Source: Synechococcus sp. CS-1325
GTDB lineage: Bacteria > Cyanobacteriota > Cyanobacteriia > PCC-6307 > Cyanobiaceae
Assembly: GCA_025128135.1 (NCBI GenBank)
Contig: JAHLYW010000037.1
Location: forward strand, 1-44,249
Length of the DNA stretch: 44,249 nt
Reading direction: 5' to 3'
In this document: piece by piece, positions 8,665-17,641 of the stretch
How positions within the stretch are numbered: position 1 is the stretch's first letter
Layout of the letters: each line of letters opens with the position of its first letter
Made by a program: the position numbers and the translations under genes
The notes under the pieces: generated by a model
Seen by the model: only the letters and a program-made list of their open reading frames with translations
Database searches by the model: none
Told to the model about the DNA's origin: nothing

Positions 8665-8712
8665 CGAAGCAGGTGACGAGAAATGGGGCGGCCGGCGTCG
8701 GCCAGAGAACGC

Positions 8713-8749
8713 GAGGAATGCTCACCTTTATAAAGTATGAGCATCCCTC
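8713..8749. promoter_or_regulatory. Candidate TetR operator between the Coq4-like and TetR genes
   Basis: GAGGAATGCTCA (8713-8724) and TGAGCATCCCTC (8738-8749) form an inverted repeat, 12 bases per arm with one mismatch, centred at 8731. The spacer contains TTTATAAA, a possible -10 region. A further half-site, GCGAGGATTGCTCG, lies at 8768-8781. The position between divergent genes, one encoding a TetR protein, fits autoregulation plus control of the Coq4-like gene. Confidence 0.6.
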
Positions 8750-8850
8750 AGCTTTGTCAAGGGGGATGCGAGGATTGCTCGGATTACCTGGTTGTCCTGG
8801 GTCTTCCGCCCTGTCCGCCGGTGTCCACCGGTCTCCCGCCCCCTTCTCCC

Positions 8851-9519
8851 GTGAGCCTTGCCGGCGGATCTGCCCCGCTCCTGGATCCCGGCTCCGGCCT
8901 GCGGCGCCAGCCCCGCCAGGCCCGCAGCCAGGAGCGGCTGCGGCGAATCCTGGCTGCGGCCGAAACGCTGTTCGTGGCCGAGGGGGTAGGCGCCACCACC
9001 ACCAACGCCATCGCGGCGCAGGCTGGGGTGCCGATCGGTTCGCTGTATCAGTTCTTCCCCGACAAGGGGGCGATCCTGCGCAGCCTTGCCCAGGGCTACG
9101 GGGAGCAGCTGCACGACGACCTCAGCCGTTTCGAGCGGGAGGAGGGCGCCTGCCTGGAGCTGGACGCCTACATCGAGGCGCTGGTGGCCCGCACGGCGCG
9201 GTTCTTCGACGAGCATCCTGGCTACGCCGCGATCTTCCTCGACGTGCAGAGCGCCACCCCGGATCTGGTGGCGATCGAGGAGGAGGCCGATGCCCGCCTG
9301 GTGGCTGAATGGGCGAGGGCACTCCTGGTGCGCAGCACGGCGGAAGGTGGAGAGTTCACGGCCGATGAGGCCGGCCTGATCGCCTATGTGCTGGTGAAGA
9401 CGATCGGCAACCTGCTCTGGCTTTCGCTCGGCCATGGGCCGGTCCTGCGGGCGCGGCTGGTGCGGGAGGCAACGTTGTTGGCGATCGCTTATCTGCGTCG
9501 CCGGATGGCGGCAGGCTGA
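8851..9519 (+). CDS. TetR/AcrR-family transcriptional regulator
   Basis: About 222 residues from the GTG chosen here. The DNA-binding domain runs RQARSQERLRRILAAAETLFVAEGVGATTTNAIAAQAGVPIGSLYQFFPDKGAILRSLA, a textbook TetR helix-turn-helix with the recognition helix ending GSLYQFFPDK. The C-terminal ligand domain is of the TetR_C type seen in AcrR-like repressors. An in-frame ATG at 8737 exists, but that frame would run through the operator-like palindrome and its extra half-site, and the added residues are Pro/Gly-rich and unlike the family, so a GTG at 8851 (or 8821) is preferred. The TGA overlaps the ATG of the next gene (TGATG), so the pair is translationally coupled. It probably represses itself and the divergent Coq4-like gene. 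Confidence 0.85.
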   Translation: MSLAGGSAPLLDPGSGLRRQPRQARSQERLRRILAAAETLFVAEGVGATTTNAIAAQAGVPIGSLYQFFPDKGAILRSLAQGYGEQLHDDLSRFEREEGACLELDAYIEALVARTARFFDEHPGYAAIFLDVQSATPDLVAIEEEADARLVAEWARALLVRSTAEGGEFTADEAGLIAYVLVKTIGNLLWLSLGHGPVLRARLVREATLLAIAYLRRRMAAG

Positions 9520-10325
9520 TGGCCAGCACCGGTCACGATCGCCAGTGGCAGCTCAATCGCCTCAATTTCGAGGGCCATTGGTGCGGCACCAGCCGCTGGT
9601 ACGAGCGCAACACGTACGGGCGGCTGGATCTGGAGCGTGCTGCCGTTGAGATTCCCGGCACCTGTTATGCGATCAGCTTCTCCGATCCCGACACCGGCCT
9701 GTGGGATGGCAGCGGTCTGCGCTTCGCGCCGCAGGGACGCCGCCGCCTGCCGCTCAGCCGCGCCAGCTACAACCAGGCGGGGCAGTGCTGGCAGTTCCGC
9801 GGCGTGGCCGGCCAATCGAGCCTGGCGGTGGATGCCGGCCAGCCGCGCTTCGGCCACGAGCTGAACTTCTTCGCTGGGCGGGCCCGCTCGATGCTGGTGC
9901 TGCTCTACGAACCCTGCGGCTCGCTCTGGCGTCTCCAGACGCTGGGGGTGGTGCCGTTCCGCTGCAGCCTGGCGGCAGTGGTCGATCCCGAGCGGCCGCC
10001 GCGCGGTGATGCTCGGCAGCACCTGGCGGAGCTGGAGGGCTGGCCGGGCCAGATCGAGCGCCTCCTGCCGGGGCAGTGGCCCGCCGAGGATCCAGAGCCG
10101 CAGGCGTGCGAACCCTTCCGTGCCGCCGCGTTCCGCAACGGCAACCCCGTCGCCGGTTTCGACGACGGACTTCTCTGCTCCCTGCCGGAACTGTTGCCGG
10201 CCGGTGCCTTCCAGCTGCAGGTGGGCTGCCGGCTCAGTGAGGGATGCTTTGATCAGCTGAGCCTCGGCTACGACAGCGAGCAACGGCTCACGGCCTGGGA
10301 GCGCCGCCGCTTCCAGCGGTCCTGA
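9519..10325 (+). CDS. DUF3598-like protein
   Basis: A 268-residue protein whose first half resembles the cyanobacterial DUF3598 family: WQLNRLNFEGHWCGTSRWY at the start, GLRFAPQGRRR, RASYNQAG, and GHELNFFAGRARSMLVLLYE. The predicted fold is mostly beta strand and lipocalin-like. No catalytic residues are evident and no signal peptide is present, so it is probably cytoplasmic. It overlaps the TetR gene by one base, which suggests co-expression with that regulator. Function is unknown; family members are found mainly in phototrophs. The family call is tentative because only the pattern of aromatic and glycine positions supports it. Confidence 0.55.
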   Translation: MASTGHDRQWQLNRLNFEGHWCGTSRWYERNTYGRLDLERAAVEIPGTCYAISFSDPDTGLWDGSGLRFAPQGRRRLPLSRASYNQAGQCWQFRGVAGQSSLAVDAGQPRFGHELNFFAGRARSMLVLLYEPCGSLWRLQTLGVVPFRCSLAAVVDPERPPRGDARQHLAELEGWPGQIERLLPGQWPAEDPEPQACEPFRAAAFRNGNPVAGFDDGLLCSLPELLPAGAFQLQVGCRLSEGCFDQLSLGYDSEQRLTAWERRRFQRS

Positions 10326-10403
10326 GCGGCCTGAGGCGGGGCTCGACCGCCTGGATCGGCTGGGAGCCGTGCTGGAGTGGTCGGGAAGCGGATCGACTTG
10401 GTC

Positions 10404-10877
10404 ATGACGGAAGCCGGAGAGGCCACAGTGAACCGCGACCTGCTGCGGATTCTCTGCTGTGTCGCCTGGTCGGACGGGGAGCTCTCGGAGCAGGAAAAGG
10501 AACTCCTCTTGCAGCTGGGAGCCGATCAGGCCCTCGCCGAGCAGGCCCCCGGGCTCGACGTGCTCGACAGCCTGATCACCCGGCTCGGCTCCGGGGACGA
10601 GCGGCAGCTGGCGGCGAAGCTGGCCTACCAGGTGATCCGGATCAGCCGCCGGGCCGGCGACGGTTCGAGCATCAACCCGCAGGAGAAGGTGGCCTACCGC
10701 CGGTTGCTGGATGGCCTGGCCCTCGACGAGACGCAGATCCAGGAGGCCGAATGGGCCGTGGAGCAGGATCTTGGCGGTCAGATGAGCCTGCTCGGCTTCC
10801 TGGCCAGCCGCTTCAGGGGGCTGGGTGCCTGGCCCGATGACGCGCTGCTCGACGCACCCGGCGCGCCGAGGCTCTGA
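10404..10877 (+). CDS. TerB-like domain protein
   Basis: About 157 residues, all alpha. LLRILCCVAWSDGELSEQEKELLLQL is the start of a TerB / tellurite-resistance-type domain (cf. the A.aDGe.s..E...l pattern), and SSINPQEKVAYRRLLDGLALDETQIQEAE is its second half, with acidic residues placed as in metal-binding TerB proteins. A GTG at 10377 would add nine residues; the ATG at 10404 is a simpler start. The function of small stand-alone TerB-like proteins in cyanobacteria is not known; TerB in enterobacteria is a calcium-binding protein of the membrane-associated Ter stress complex. It is convergent with the glutamate decarboxylase gene, with a 6 bp gap. Confidence 0.65.
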   Translation: MTEAGEATVNRDLLRILCCVAWSDGELSEQEKELLLQLGADQALAEQAPGLDVLDSLITRLGSGDERQLAAKLAYQVIRISRRAGDGSSINPQEKVAYRRLLDGLALDETQIQEAEWAVEQDLGGQMSLLGFLASRFRGLGAWPDDALLDAPGAPRL

Positions 10878-10883
10878 GCCTGC

Positions 10884-12278
10884 TCAGTGCCGGAAGTTCT
10901 CCGTGTGGCCAGGATCGTGGGGCAGCTTCGCCGCCAGACTTTCCAGAAAGGTGGTGGCACCGATCAGGTCCTGCAGGAACAGCTCGGCCAGATCCCGACC
11001 GAAGCCGTTGCGCACCACCACACGCAACCCTGAGACATCCGTGAGATGGTCGGGCAGGGAGTAAGCGGGCACCTGCCAGCCCCGCTCCCGCAGCTTGGCC
11101 GACAGATCGAACACGGTGTAGCGGACCACCTCCGGTTTGAGCCGGAAGAAGAACACCGGCAGCTCCGATCCATCGGAGAGCAACTGAAACGGGCCGATCC
11201 GGGCGATCTGCTCAGCCAGGAACATCGCCGTGTCCCGGCAGGCCTGCTGGATCGCTCGGTAGCCCTCGAACCCCAGCCGGATGAAGTTGTAGTACTGGGC
11301 GATCACCTGGGCACCGGGCCGGGAGAAGTTGAGCGCGAAGGTCGGCATGTCTCCGCCGAGGTAGTTGACGTGGAAGACCAGGTCGTCCGGCAGGTCGGCG
11401 GGGGTGCGCCAGATCACCCAGCCCACCCCGGGATACACCAGGCCGTACTTGTGGCCGGAGGCATTGATCGATCGCACCCTCGGCACCCGGAAGTCCCACT
11501 CCAGCTGGGGGTCGAGGAACGGGGCGATGAAGCCGCCCGAGGCCGCGTCCACATGGATCGGCACATCCGGCCCTCCTGAGGCCTGCAGCTGATCGAGGGC
11601 CTCGGAGATCTCCTTCACCGGTTCGTAGGAGCCGTCGAAAGTGGAGCCGAGGATGGCCACCACGCCGATGCTGTTCTGATCCACCAGCTTGAGTGCCTCT
11701 TCGGCGTTGAGCTGCAACCGGCCGGCCTCGATGGGGGCGTAGCGGGGCTCCACATCCCAGTAGCGGCAGAACTTCTCCCAGACCACCTGAACATTGCTGC
11801 CCATCACCAGGTTCGGCCGGTCGGTGGGCAGAGCGGCCGCCGCGCGGCGTTGCCGCCACTTCCACTTCAAGGCCAGACCGCCGAGCATCACCGCCTCGCT
11901 GGAGCCGGTGGTGGAAGTGCCGGTAGCGTTCTCGTGATCGGGAGAGTTCCACAGCGAGGAGAGAATCCTCACGCAGCGGCCCTCGATCGCCGCGGTCTGC
12001 GGATACTCATCCTTGTCGATCATGTTCTTGTCCGCCGACTGGGCGAAGAGCGCCGTCGCCTCGGGTTCCATGAACGTGGTCACGAAGGTGGCCAGGTTCT
12101 GGCGGGCGTTGCCATCGAGCAGCAGTTCATCGCTGATCAGGCTGGAGGCCACTTTCGGGTCCATGCCGTCGGCAGGCAGGGCGTCCTTCGGGATGCCCCT
12201 GGTGGCGCCGGGCCGGGCGTACACAGGGGCGTTGATCAGGCGTTCGAAGTCGTTGAACAGGGAGGAATGAAGGGCCAT
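10884..12278 (-). CDS. gad: Glutamate decarboxylase (PLP-dependent)
   Basis: A 464-residue group II PLP decarboxylase that converts L-glutamate to GABA, consuming a proton. The PLP lysine lies in SINASGHKYGLVYPG (Lys277), very close to Lys276 of E. coli GadB. TSTTGSSEAVMLGGLALKWKW is the cofactor phosphate-binding region, and HVDAASGGFIAPF holds the Asp that contacts the pyridine nitrogen. The start MALHSSLFNDFERLI matches the family; the frame stays open 15 codons further upstream but that extension is Pro-rich and unlike homologues. In cyanobacteria GABA feeds the GABA-shunt route to succinate, which bypasses the missing 2-oxoglutarate dehydrogenase step. No glutamate/GABA antiporter is adjacent, so an acid-resistance role is less likely than a metabolic one. 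Confidence 0.93.
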   Translation of the reverse strand: MALHSSLFNDFERLINAPVYARPGATRGIPKDALPADGMDPKVASSLISDELLLDGNARQNLATFVTTFMEPEATALFAQSADKNMIDKDEYPQTAAIEGRCVRILSSLWNSPDHENATGTSTTGSSEAVMLGGLALKWKWRQRRAAAALPTDRPNLVMGSNVQVVWEKFCRYWDVEPRYAPIEAGRLQLNAEEALKLVDQNSIGVVAILGSTFDGSYEPVKEISEALDQLQASGGPDVPIHVDAASGGFIAPFLDPQLEWDFRVPRVRSINASGHKYGLVYPGVGWVIWRTPADLPDDLVFHVNYLGGDMPTFALNFSRPGAQVIAQYYNFIRLGFEGYRAIQQACRDTAMFLAEQIARIGPFQLLSDGSELPVFFFRLKPEVVRYTVFDLSAKLRERGWQVPAYSLPDHLTDVSGLRVVVRNGFGRDLAELFLQDLIGATTFLESLAAKLPHDPGHTENFRH

Positions 12279-12435
12279 CGGCAGGGTGAGCAGGCAGACC
12301 GGCGGGCGGCCTGGCGGGAGCACGTTCCATGCTGGCCTGATGGCATCCGCCTGGTTGAAGACAAGGGCTGCCGGAGAGGCCCCCGGACCAGGTACTGGTG
12401 GGTTCCCGGCAGGCGGGACCTCCCCTGGCCGTCGC

Positions 12436-15400
12436 TCACGCCTCGGCCGCCGGGCGCATCAGCAGGGCGTGGGCGGCCGGCACGTAGAAGAGCGCCAGGG
12501 CGGTGGCCCCCACCAGCCCGCCGGACACCGCGATCGCCAGGGGCGGCCAGAAGCCGGTGGGGTCGAGCATCAGCGGCAGGAAGCCGACCACGGTGGTGAT
12601 CGTGGTGGCGAGCACGTGGCGGGTGGCGTGCAGCACCACGGCGGTGCTGGCGGCCGTATCGCCACGCGCGGCCGCCGGATCGGTGCGCAGGGCGTTGAGC
12701 ACCACGATCGAATCGTTCACCGCCAGCCCGATCAGGCCGAGCGTGCCCAGGATCGCGGTGAAGCCGAACAGCGAGCCGCTGAGCTGCAGGGCCAGGGCCG
12801 CCAGGCCAACAGAGAGCACCGCCACCGAGGCGATCAGGGCCGCCAGCCGGAACGAGCGGAAGGAGAGCACCAGCGTGGCGGTCATCAGCACCATCAGCAC
12901 CCCTGCCGTGGACAGCAGGCTGCCAACGGCATCGCCGCGGGCGTCGGCTTCGCCGCCGTAGCTGAGCTGCACCGCCGCCGGCAGTTGCCAGCCGTCGTGC
13001 TCCAGCTGGCGGCGGAACTCTGCCAGCACGGAACTGGGCAGGGTGCCGGCGGCGAGATAGGCGCGCACGGCGTTGATGCGCTGGCCGTCACGGCGGGTGA
13101 TCGAGGCCAACTCCGGCTCCAGCTGCAGCGCGGCCAGGGCGTCAAGCGGGATCGTGCCGCCACCGCCGGGCGCCACCAGATCGAGGGCCGCCAGCTGGCC
13201 CGGACCGTCGCGCTGCGCGGCGGCCACCTGCACCCGCACCGGCAAGGTGGTGGTGCCTTCCTGGATCGAGCCGCCCACGGCGCCATCAAGGCCGGCCTGC
13301 AGCTGGCGGGCGATCGCCCGGTTGTCGAGGCCGGTGCGGCGGGCCTGCTCCTCATCCACCGCCAGGGCCAGCCGCGGCAGGGCCTCGCTCAAGCTGGCGC
13401 TGGTGTGGGTCACCGCCTCGATCTGGGCCAGCCGGCGGCGCAGGTCGTCGCCGATCCGGCGCAGTTGCTGCAGATCGGGGCCCTGCAGGCGCAGCTCGAT
13501 CGGCGCCGCGAACGGTGGCCCCTGCTCCAGCTGCTTCACCAGGACCTGCGCGTCCGGGAAGCGGCGATCGAGGCTCTGCTGCAGGGAGCGAATCGTGTCG
13601 CGCAGGCCCTCGGCACTGCGCAGCTGCACCAGGCCCTGGGCGTAGTGGGGGGCGTTCTCCTGGTCGGCGATCACGTTGTAAAAAAACTGCGGCGCGCTTT
13701 CGCCCAGAAACCAGTGCACGTCTTCTACGCTGGGGTGGCGGCGGATCAGGGGTCGCGCCTCCAGGGCCAGCGCTTCGGTGCGGGCGATGGCGCTCTGCTG
13801 CGGCAGGCGCAGCTCGATCTGGAACTGGTCGCGGTTGGTGGGGGGGAAGAACTGCCGCTCCAGGCTGGCGAAACAGGCGAAGCCCAGCACCGGCAGCACC
13901 AGACACAGCGCCACGCCCTGCCAGGGATGGCGCAGCACGCGCTGCAGGCCGGCGCGGTAGGGGCCGGTGAGCGCGGGAATGGCCAGGCCCTGCTCCCACC
14001 AGCGAACGTTGGGCCCCAGCGGCTGCCAGCGGTGCAGCCGGGCGGCCACGGCCAGGATCACCGTGAGCGAGAGCAGCAGCGAGCAGGCCAGGGCCAGGAT
14101 CACCGTGAGGCCGATCGTGCCGATGAATTCCCCCGTCCCCCCTGCGGAGGTGGCGATCGGCACGAAGGAAAGCACGGTGGTGAGCGTGGCGGCCAGCATC
14201 GGCACCAGCAGGTAGCGGCTGGTCTGCCGCACCGCCTCCCCGGGTGGTGTGCCGGCCCGCAGGCGTTGCTGCAGCTCTTCCACCACCACGATGGCGTTAT
14301 CGATCAGCAGGCCCAGGGCGATCACCAGGCCGGTTGCCGACATCTGATGCAGCGGCACCTCCAGCACCCGCAGGCAGCCGAGCACCATCAGCGCGGTGAG
14401 CGGCAGGGCTGCCCCCACCACCAGGGCGGCGCGGCCGCCGAGCATCAGCACCGACACGGCCACCACCAGCAGCGAGCCGGTGACCAGGTTGCCGATCACC
14501 CCATCGAGGCGCTCCTCCACGTAACGGCTCTGATCGAGCACGGTGTGCAGCCCCAGGCCCGCCGGCAGGGTGGCGCGCACCTCCTCCAGCAGCTGGCGCG
14601 CGTCATTGGCCCAGTGGTCGATGCGCACGCTCGGGGCCACCGTGGCCGCCACCACCACGGCGGGCTGGCCGTGCACCAGCGCCAGCTGGGCGGCAGGCAG
14701 GCGCACCCCGCGGCTCACCTCGGCCACCTGGGCCAGGCGGGCACTGGCGCCATCGGCCCCCACCGTCAACGGGATGGAGCGGATCCGCTCGAGCGAATCG
14801 AGGGCGCCATCGAGCTGCAGCAGGAAGTCGCCGCGCTCGCTGCGCACCTGTCCAGCGGCTTCCTTGGCATCGCTGGCGGCGATGCGTTCGGAGAGGTCGC
14901 GGGCGGTGAGCCCCAGCCGGGCCAGCTCGCGGGCACCGATCTCGACGCGGATCTCCTCCTCGGGTTCACCGCTGATCTCCACCTTGTTGGTGCCGGGGAT
15001 GGCGCGCAGGCGGGTCTGGAGGTCGTCGGCCAGGCGGGAGAGCAGGCCCAGATCAGCCGGACCGGGCAGCTCCCAGGTAAGACCGACAATCAGGGCGCTG
15101 GCGCCCACATTGCCGTCACGGAACTCCGGATCCGTGGCCTCCGGCGGCAGCAGGGGGGTGGCGTCGTCGATCTTGCTGCGCACCTTGCTCCAGGCCGGCG
15201 CCACCTGGCGCACGCCGTCCTTGAGCACCACCGCAATCACTGAACTGCCGGTGGAAGAGGTGGAGGAGAGTGCGTCCACCTCTTCCAGTTCCAGCAGGGC
15301 GTCTTCCAGGGGTTTGGTGATCAGCGCCTCCACCCGCTCCGGCGTGGCCCCCGGCAGGGTGGTGATCACCAGGGCGTTGCGCTGGGTGATCAACGGATCC

Positions 15401-15501
15401 TCCAGCCGCGGCAGGGTGAGCAGGGAACTGAGCCCCCACACCACCACCAGCAGCACGGTGAGCAGCAGCAGCTGCCGGTTGCGGTGGAACAGGTCGCCCA
15501 T
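12436..15501 (-). CDS. RND efflux transporter, inner-membrane permease (AcrB/HAE1 type)
   Basis: A 1021-residue permease of normal family length. It has the N-terminal helix (RNRQLLLLTVLLVVVWGLSSLL), a large periplasmic porter loop, the conserved GLLIDNAIVVVEELQQRL of TM4, a second periplasmic loop, and a late NDSIVVLNALR and VGFLPLMLDPTGFWPPLA block. The conserved TM4 acidic residues of proton-driven pumps are present (LLIDNAIVVVEE). It would form a trimer and expel small hydrophobic compounds using the proton motive force. Its start codon overlaps the stop of the adaptor gene (ATGA at 15498-15501), so the two are translationally coupled. No outer-membrane TolC partner is in the window. Regulation probably runs through the divergent PadR protein. 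Confidence 0.92.
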   Translation of the reverse strand: MGDLFHRNRQLLLLTVLLVVVWGLSSLLTLPRLEDPLITQRNALVITTLPGATPERVEALITKPLEDALLELEEVDALSSTSSTGSSVIAVVLKDGVRQVAPAWSKVRSKIDDATPLLPPEATDPEFRDGNVGASALIVGLTWELPGPADLGLLSRLADDLQTRLRAIPGTNKVEISGEPEEEIRVEIGARELARLGLTARDLSERIAASDAKEAAGQVRSERGDFLLQLDGALDSLERIRSIPLTVGADGASARLAQVAEVSRGVRLPAAQLALVHGQPAVVVAATVAPSVRIDHWANDARQLLEEVRATLPAGLGLHTVLDQSRYVEERLDGVIGNLVTGSLLVVAVSVLMLGGRAALVVGAALPLTALMVLGCLRVLEVPLHQMSATGLVIALGLLIDNAIVVVEELQQRLRAGTPPGEAVRQTSRYLLVPMLAATLTTVLSFVPIATSAGGTGEFIGTIGLTVILALACSLLLSLTVILAVAARLHRWQPLGPNVRWWEQGLAIPALTGPYRAGLQRVLRHPWQGVALCLVLPVLGFACFASLERQFFPPTNRDQFQIELRLPQQSAIARTEALALEARPLIRRHPSVEDVHWFLGESAPQFFYNVIADQENAPHYAQGLVQLRSAEGLRDTIRSLQQSLDRRFPDAQVLVKQLEQGPPFAAPIELRLQGPDLQQLRRIGDDLRRRLAQIEAVTHTSASLSEALPRLALAVDEEQARRTGLDNRAIARQLQAGLDGAVGGSIQEGTTTLPVRVQVAAAQRDGPGQLAALDLVAPGGGGTIPLDALAALQLEPELASITRRDGQRINAVRAYLAAGTLPSSVLAEFRRQLEHDGWQLPAAVQLSYGGEADARGDAVGSLLSTAGVLMVLMTATLVLSFRSFRLAALIASVAVLSVGLAALALQLSGSLFGFTAILGTLGLIGLAVNDSIVVLNALRTDPAAARGDTAASTAVVLHATRHVLATTITTVVGFLPLMLDPTGFWPPLAIAVSGGLVGATALALFYVPAAHALLMRPAAEA

Positions 15502-16766
15502 CAGTTCGCCTCCTGCACCCACACGCCCGGCACCAGGCGCTGGGTGCCGGCGGCGATCACGCGCTCGCCGGGGCGCAGGGTGCCGCGCACCAAGGAGCGC
15601 TCGCCGTCGCTGTGCACGATCTCCACCAGGCGGCGGGCCACTTGCTGCCCCTGCGCTGGCGCCTTGCTGTTGTCGGTGGAGCCGGAGCTACCGCTGCTCG
15701 CTCTGAGCCCATCAGTGCCGGCCGCAGCCTTCACCACGTACACCGACCACAGCCCCCCTTCCGCCGCCACCAGCGCCGTGGTGGGCAGCCAGAAGCCTTC
15801 GCCCCGCTCACTGCGCTGCAGGCTGAGCCGGGCGGTGGCCCCCACCGGCAGGTCGCTCACCGGCAGGCGCAGCACCACGGTGACGGTGCGGCTGGCGGCA
15901 TCGAGCTCCGGCAGCAGGGCGCTGACGCTGGCGATCAGGCGGCGTTCCCCCACCTGAACCGGATGGTTCTCACCCAGCCGCAGGCCCTGCGCAGCTGCGG
16001 GAGGCACCCCTACTCGCAGCTCCTGGGGCGCGGCCTCCACCAGCGTGACCACCGCCTGGCCACCGCTCACCACCACGCCCTCATCGAGCAGCCGTCGGCT
16101 CACCGTGCCGGCGAAGGGGGCCACCAGCACGCTGCGGCCCAGATCCACATCGATCTGGCGCAGGCGGGCGCTGACGTCGTCCACCTGGCTCTCGGCCTGA
16201 AGCAGGCGGCTGCGCAGGGCGGCGCTGCCATGGATCTGCTGATCGAGATCCTCCCGGGCGATGGCGCCCTGGGCATGCAGCTGGCGGCGCCGTTCGCGCT
16301 GCAGCTCGGCCAGGATCAGTTGCTGGCGCACCTCCTCCACGCCGGCCAGTGCCACCCGCCGCTGGGCCGCCGCCTGCTGACGCTGGGCCTGCAGGCGGCG
16401 GCGATCGAGGCGGGCCAGCGGCTGCCCCTGGGCCACGCGGTCGCCTTCCTCCACCAGCACCTGCTCGATCGTGCCGGGCAGCTCGAAGCCGAGGCTGCTG
16501 CTGCGGCCGGCCACCACCTCACCGGTGTAGGCGCGGCTGGTGAGGAAGCTGCTCACCGGCACGGCCGTCACCACCGCCACCGGCAGGGGGCGGATCGCGG
16601 CGGGGCGGGGCCGCAAGCCGGGTGACAGGGCCAGGGCAACGGCGGCGGCGGCGGCGGCGGCCAGCGGCAGGCCCCAACGGACCCAGCGGGGCTCAAGGGA
16701 CCCGCGCAACGCCTGCCGCAGCGCTGGGACTGGGGCGGCAGGCGGCTGTGCGGGGGCGGAATCCAT
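15501..16766 (-). CDS. RND efflux periplasmic adaptor (membrane fusion protein)
   Basis: About 421 residues from the ATG at 16766. An N-terminal membrane anchor (WGLPLAAAAAAAVALALSPGL) is followed by the MFP order: a beta-barrel strand (AYTGEVVAGRSSSLGFELPGTI), a lipoyl half-motif (QVLVEEGDRVAQGQPLARLD), an alpha-helical hairpin (about residues 110-190), the second lipoyl half (VLVAPFAGTVSRRLLDEGVVVSGGQAVVTLVE), then beta-barrel and membrane-proximal domains. It bridges the permease and an outer-membrane channel. The frame extends upstream to 16898, but that would cross the candidate PadR operator, and the added residues are unlike the family. It is the first gene of a two-gene operon with the permease. 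Confidence 0.9.
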   Translation of the reverse strand: MDSAPAQPPAAPVPALRQALRGSLEPRWVRWGLPLAAAAAAAVALALSPGLRPRPAAIRPLPVAVVTAVPVSSFLTSRAYTGEVVAGRSSSLGFELPGTIEQVLVEEGDRVAQGQPLARLDRRRLQAQRQQAAAQRRVALAGVEEVRQQLILAELQRERRRQLHAQGAIAREDLDQQIHGSAALRSRLLQAESQVDDVSARLRQIDVDLGRSVLVAPFAGTVSRRLLDEGVVVSGGQAVVTLVEAAPQELRVGVPPAAAQGLRLGENHPVQVGERRLIASVSALLPELDAASRTVTVVLRLPVSDLPVGATARLSLQRSERGEGFWLPTTALVAAEGGLWSVYVVKAAAGTDGLRASSGSSGSTDNSKAPAQGQQVARRLVEIVHSDGERSLVRGTLRPGERVIAAGTQRLVPGVWVQEAN

Positions 16767-16860
16767 GGGTGGAATCGGGTGAGCAGCGCTGGCAGGGCAG
16801 TTGCTGGCCGGGCAGTGACGGCTGGGCAGTGACGGCCGGGCGCGTTGCTCCTCCAACTTG

Positions 16861-16911
16861 CTACACAACAGGTTGAGTATGTGCATCAGTGTATGCACAA
16901 CAAATTGAGTA
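16861..16911. promoter_or_regulatory. Candidate PadR operator between the padR-like gene and the RND operon
   Basis: TGTGCAT (16880-16886) and ATGCACA (16893-16899) form a perfect 7 bp inverted repeat with a 6 bp spacer. It is flanked by a direct repeat: ACAACAGGTTGAGTA (16865-16879) and ACAACAAATTGAGTA (16897-16911), 32 bp apart, about three helical turns. PadR proteins recognise ATGT/ACAT-type dyads, and this is the only AT-rich patch in the 212 bp gap between the divergent genes. It probably controls both directions. Confidence 0.7.
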
Positions 16912-16978
16912 GGTCAAGCGCCAGCGGTGGCGGCTGGGCCAGGATCAGCTGCCAAGCCGTTGCGACCTTTCCCCTGCC

Positions 16979-17533
16979 ATGGCCCTGGTGCACACGATCC
17001 TCACGGTGCTCTGCGAGAAGGAGGCCAGCGGCTACGACATCAGCAAGCAGTTCGAGGAGTCGATGGCCTGCTACTGGACGGCCAGCCAGCAGCAGATCTA
17101 CCGGGAGCTGGGGAGGATCGAGCAGAACGGCTGGGCCTGCTGCCAGGTGGTGCCGCAGCACGGCAAGCCCGATCGCAAGGTGTATGCGATCACCGAGGCG
17201 GGCCGCCAGGAGTTGCGCCAGTGGGCGGCCGAGCCCTCCCTGCCCACCCCGATCCGCGAAGACCTGCTGGTGAAGGTGCTCGGCGGCCCCTACGCCGAGC
17301 CCGAGCAGCTGCTGGCGGAAGTGCAACGCCGCCACGCCGTGCATGCCGCCCAGCTCGCCTCCTATCAGGAGACAGAGGCGTTGGTGCTCAGCCAGGCCGG
17401 GCTGCCGCTGCAGGAGCAGTACCGCTATCTCACCTTGCGCCGCGGCATCCTGTTCGAGCAGGAATGGATCCGCTGGTGCGATGAGGTGATCGCCTTTCTG
17501 CACCAGCAGCACCCCCCTGCGTCGCCGCCATGA
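16979..17533 (+). CDS. PadR-family transcriptional regulator
   Basis: A 184-residue regulator with the PadR winged helix at its N-terminus (HTILTVLCEKEASGYDISKQFEESMACYWTASQQQIYRELGRIEQNGWA, then wing residues PDRKVYAITEAGRQELRQW), followed by the helical C-terminal domain (Vir_act_alpha_C type: LLVKVLGG..., ending LRRGILFEQEWIRWCDEVIAFL) used for dimerisation. Several PadR proteins (e.g. LmrR) repress a neighbouring multidrug transporter and are released by its substrates. The divergent RND pair and the palindrome between them fit that scheme. The ligand is not predictable. The ATG at 16979 begins exactly at the family's usual start. Confidence 0.88.
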   Translation: MALVHTILTVLCEKEASGYDISKQFEESMACYWTASQQQIYRELGRIEQNGWACCQVVPQHGKPDRKVYAITEAGRQELRQWAAEPSLPTPIREDLLVKVLGGPYAEPEQLLAEVQRRHAVHAAQLASYQETEALVLSQAGLPLQEQYRYLTLRRGILFEQEWIRWCDEVIAFLHQQHPPASPP

Positions 17534-17641
17534 GCGCACCCGCGCCATAGCCAGGCCCTTCCTGCGAACCCAACGGCCGCCCGCCGCCGTGGCTGATCAC
17601 GGCTCACCGATGATCCCCCTGCAGATGACGCGCTGACAGCG

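Noticed and set aside
12286..15243. 985-codon open frame on the plus strand opposite the RND permease and part of the gad gene
   Set aside because: Composition (Gln, His, Gly, Arg) is that of an antisense frame, and the opposite strand encodes complete families.
17586..17603. GCCGTG-GCTGAT-CACGGC hairpin after padR as an intrinsic terminator
   Set aside because: No T-run follows and the stem is only 6 bp.
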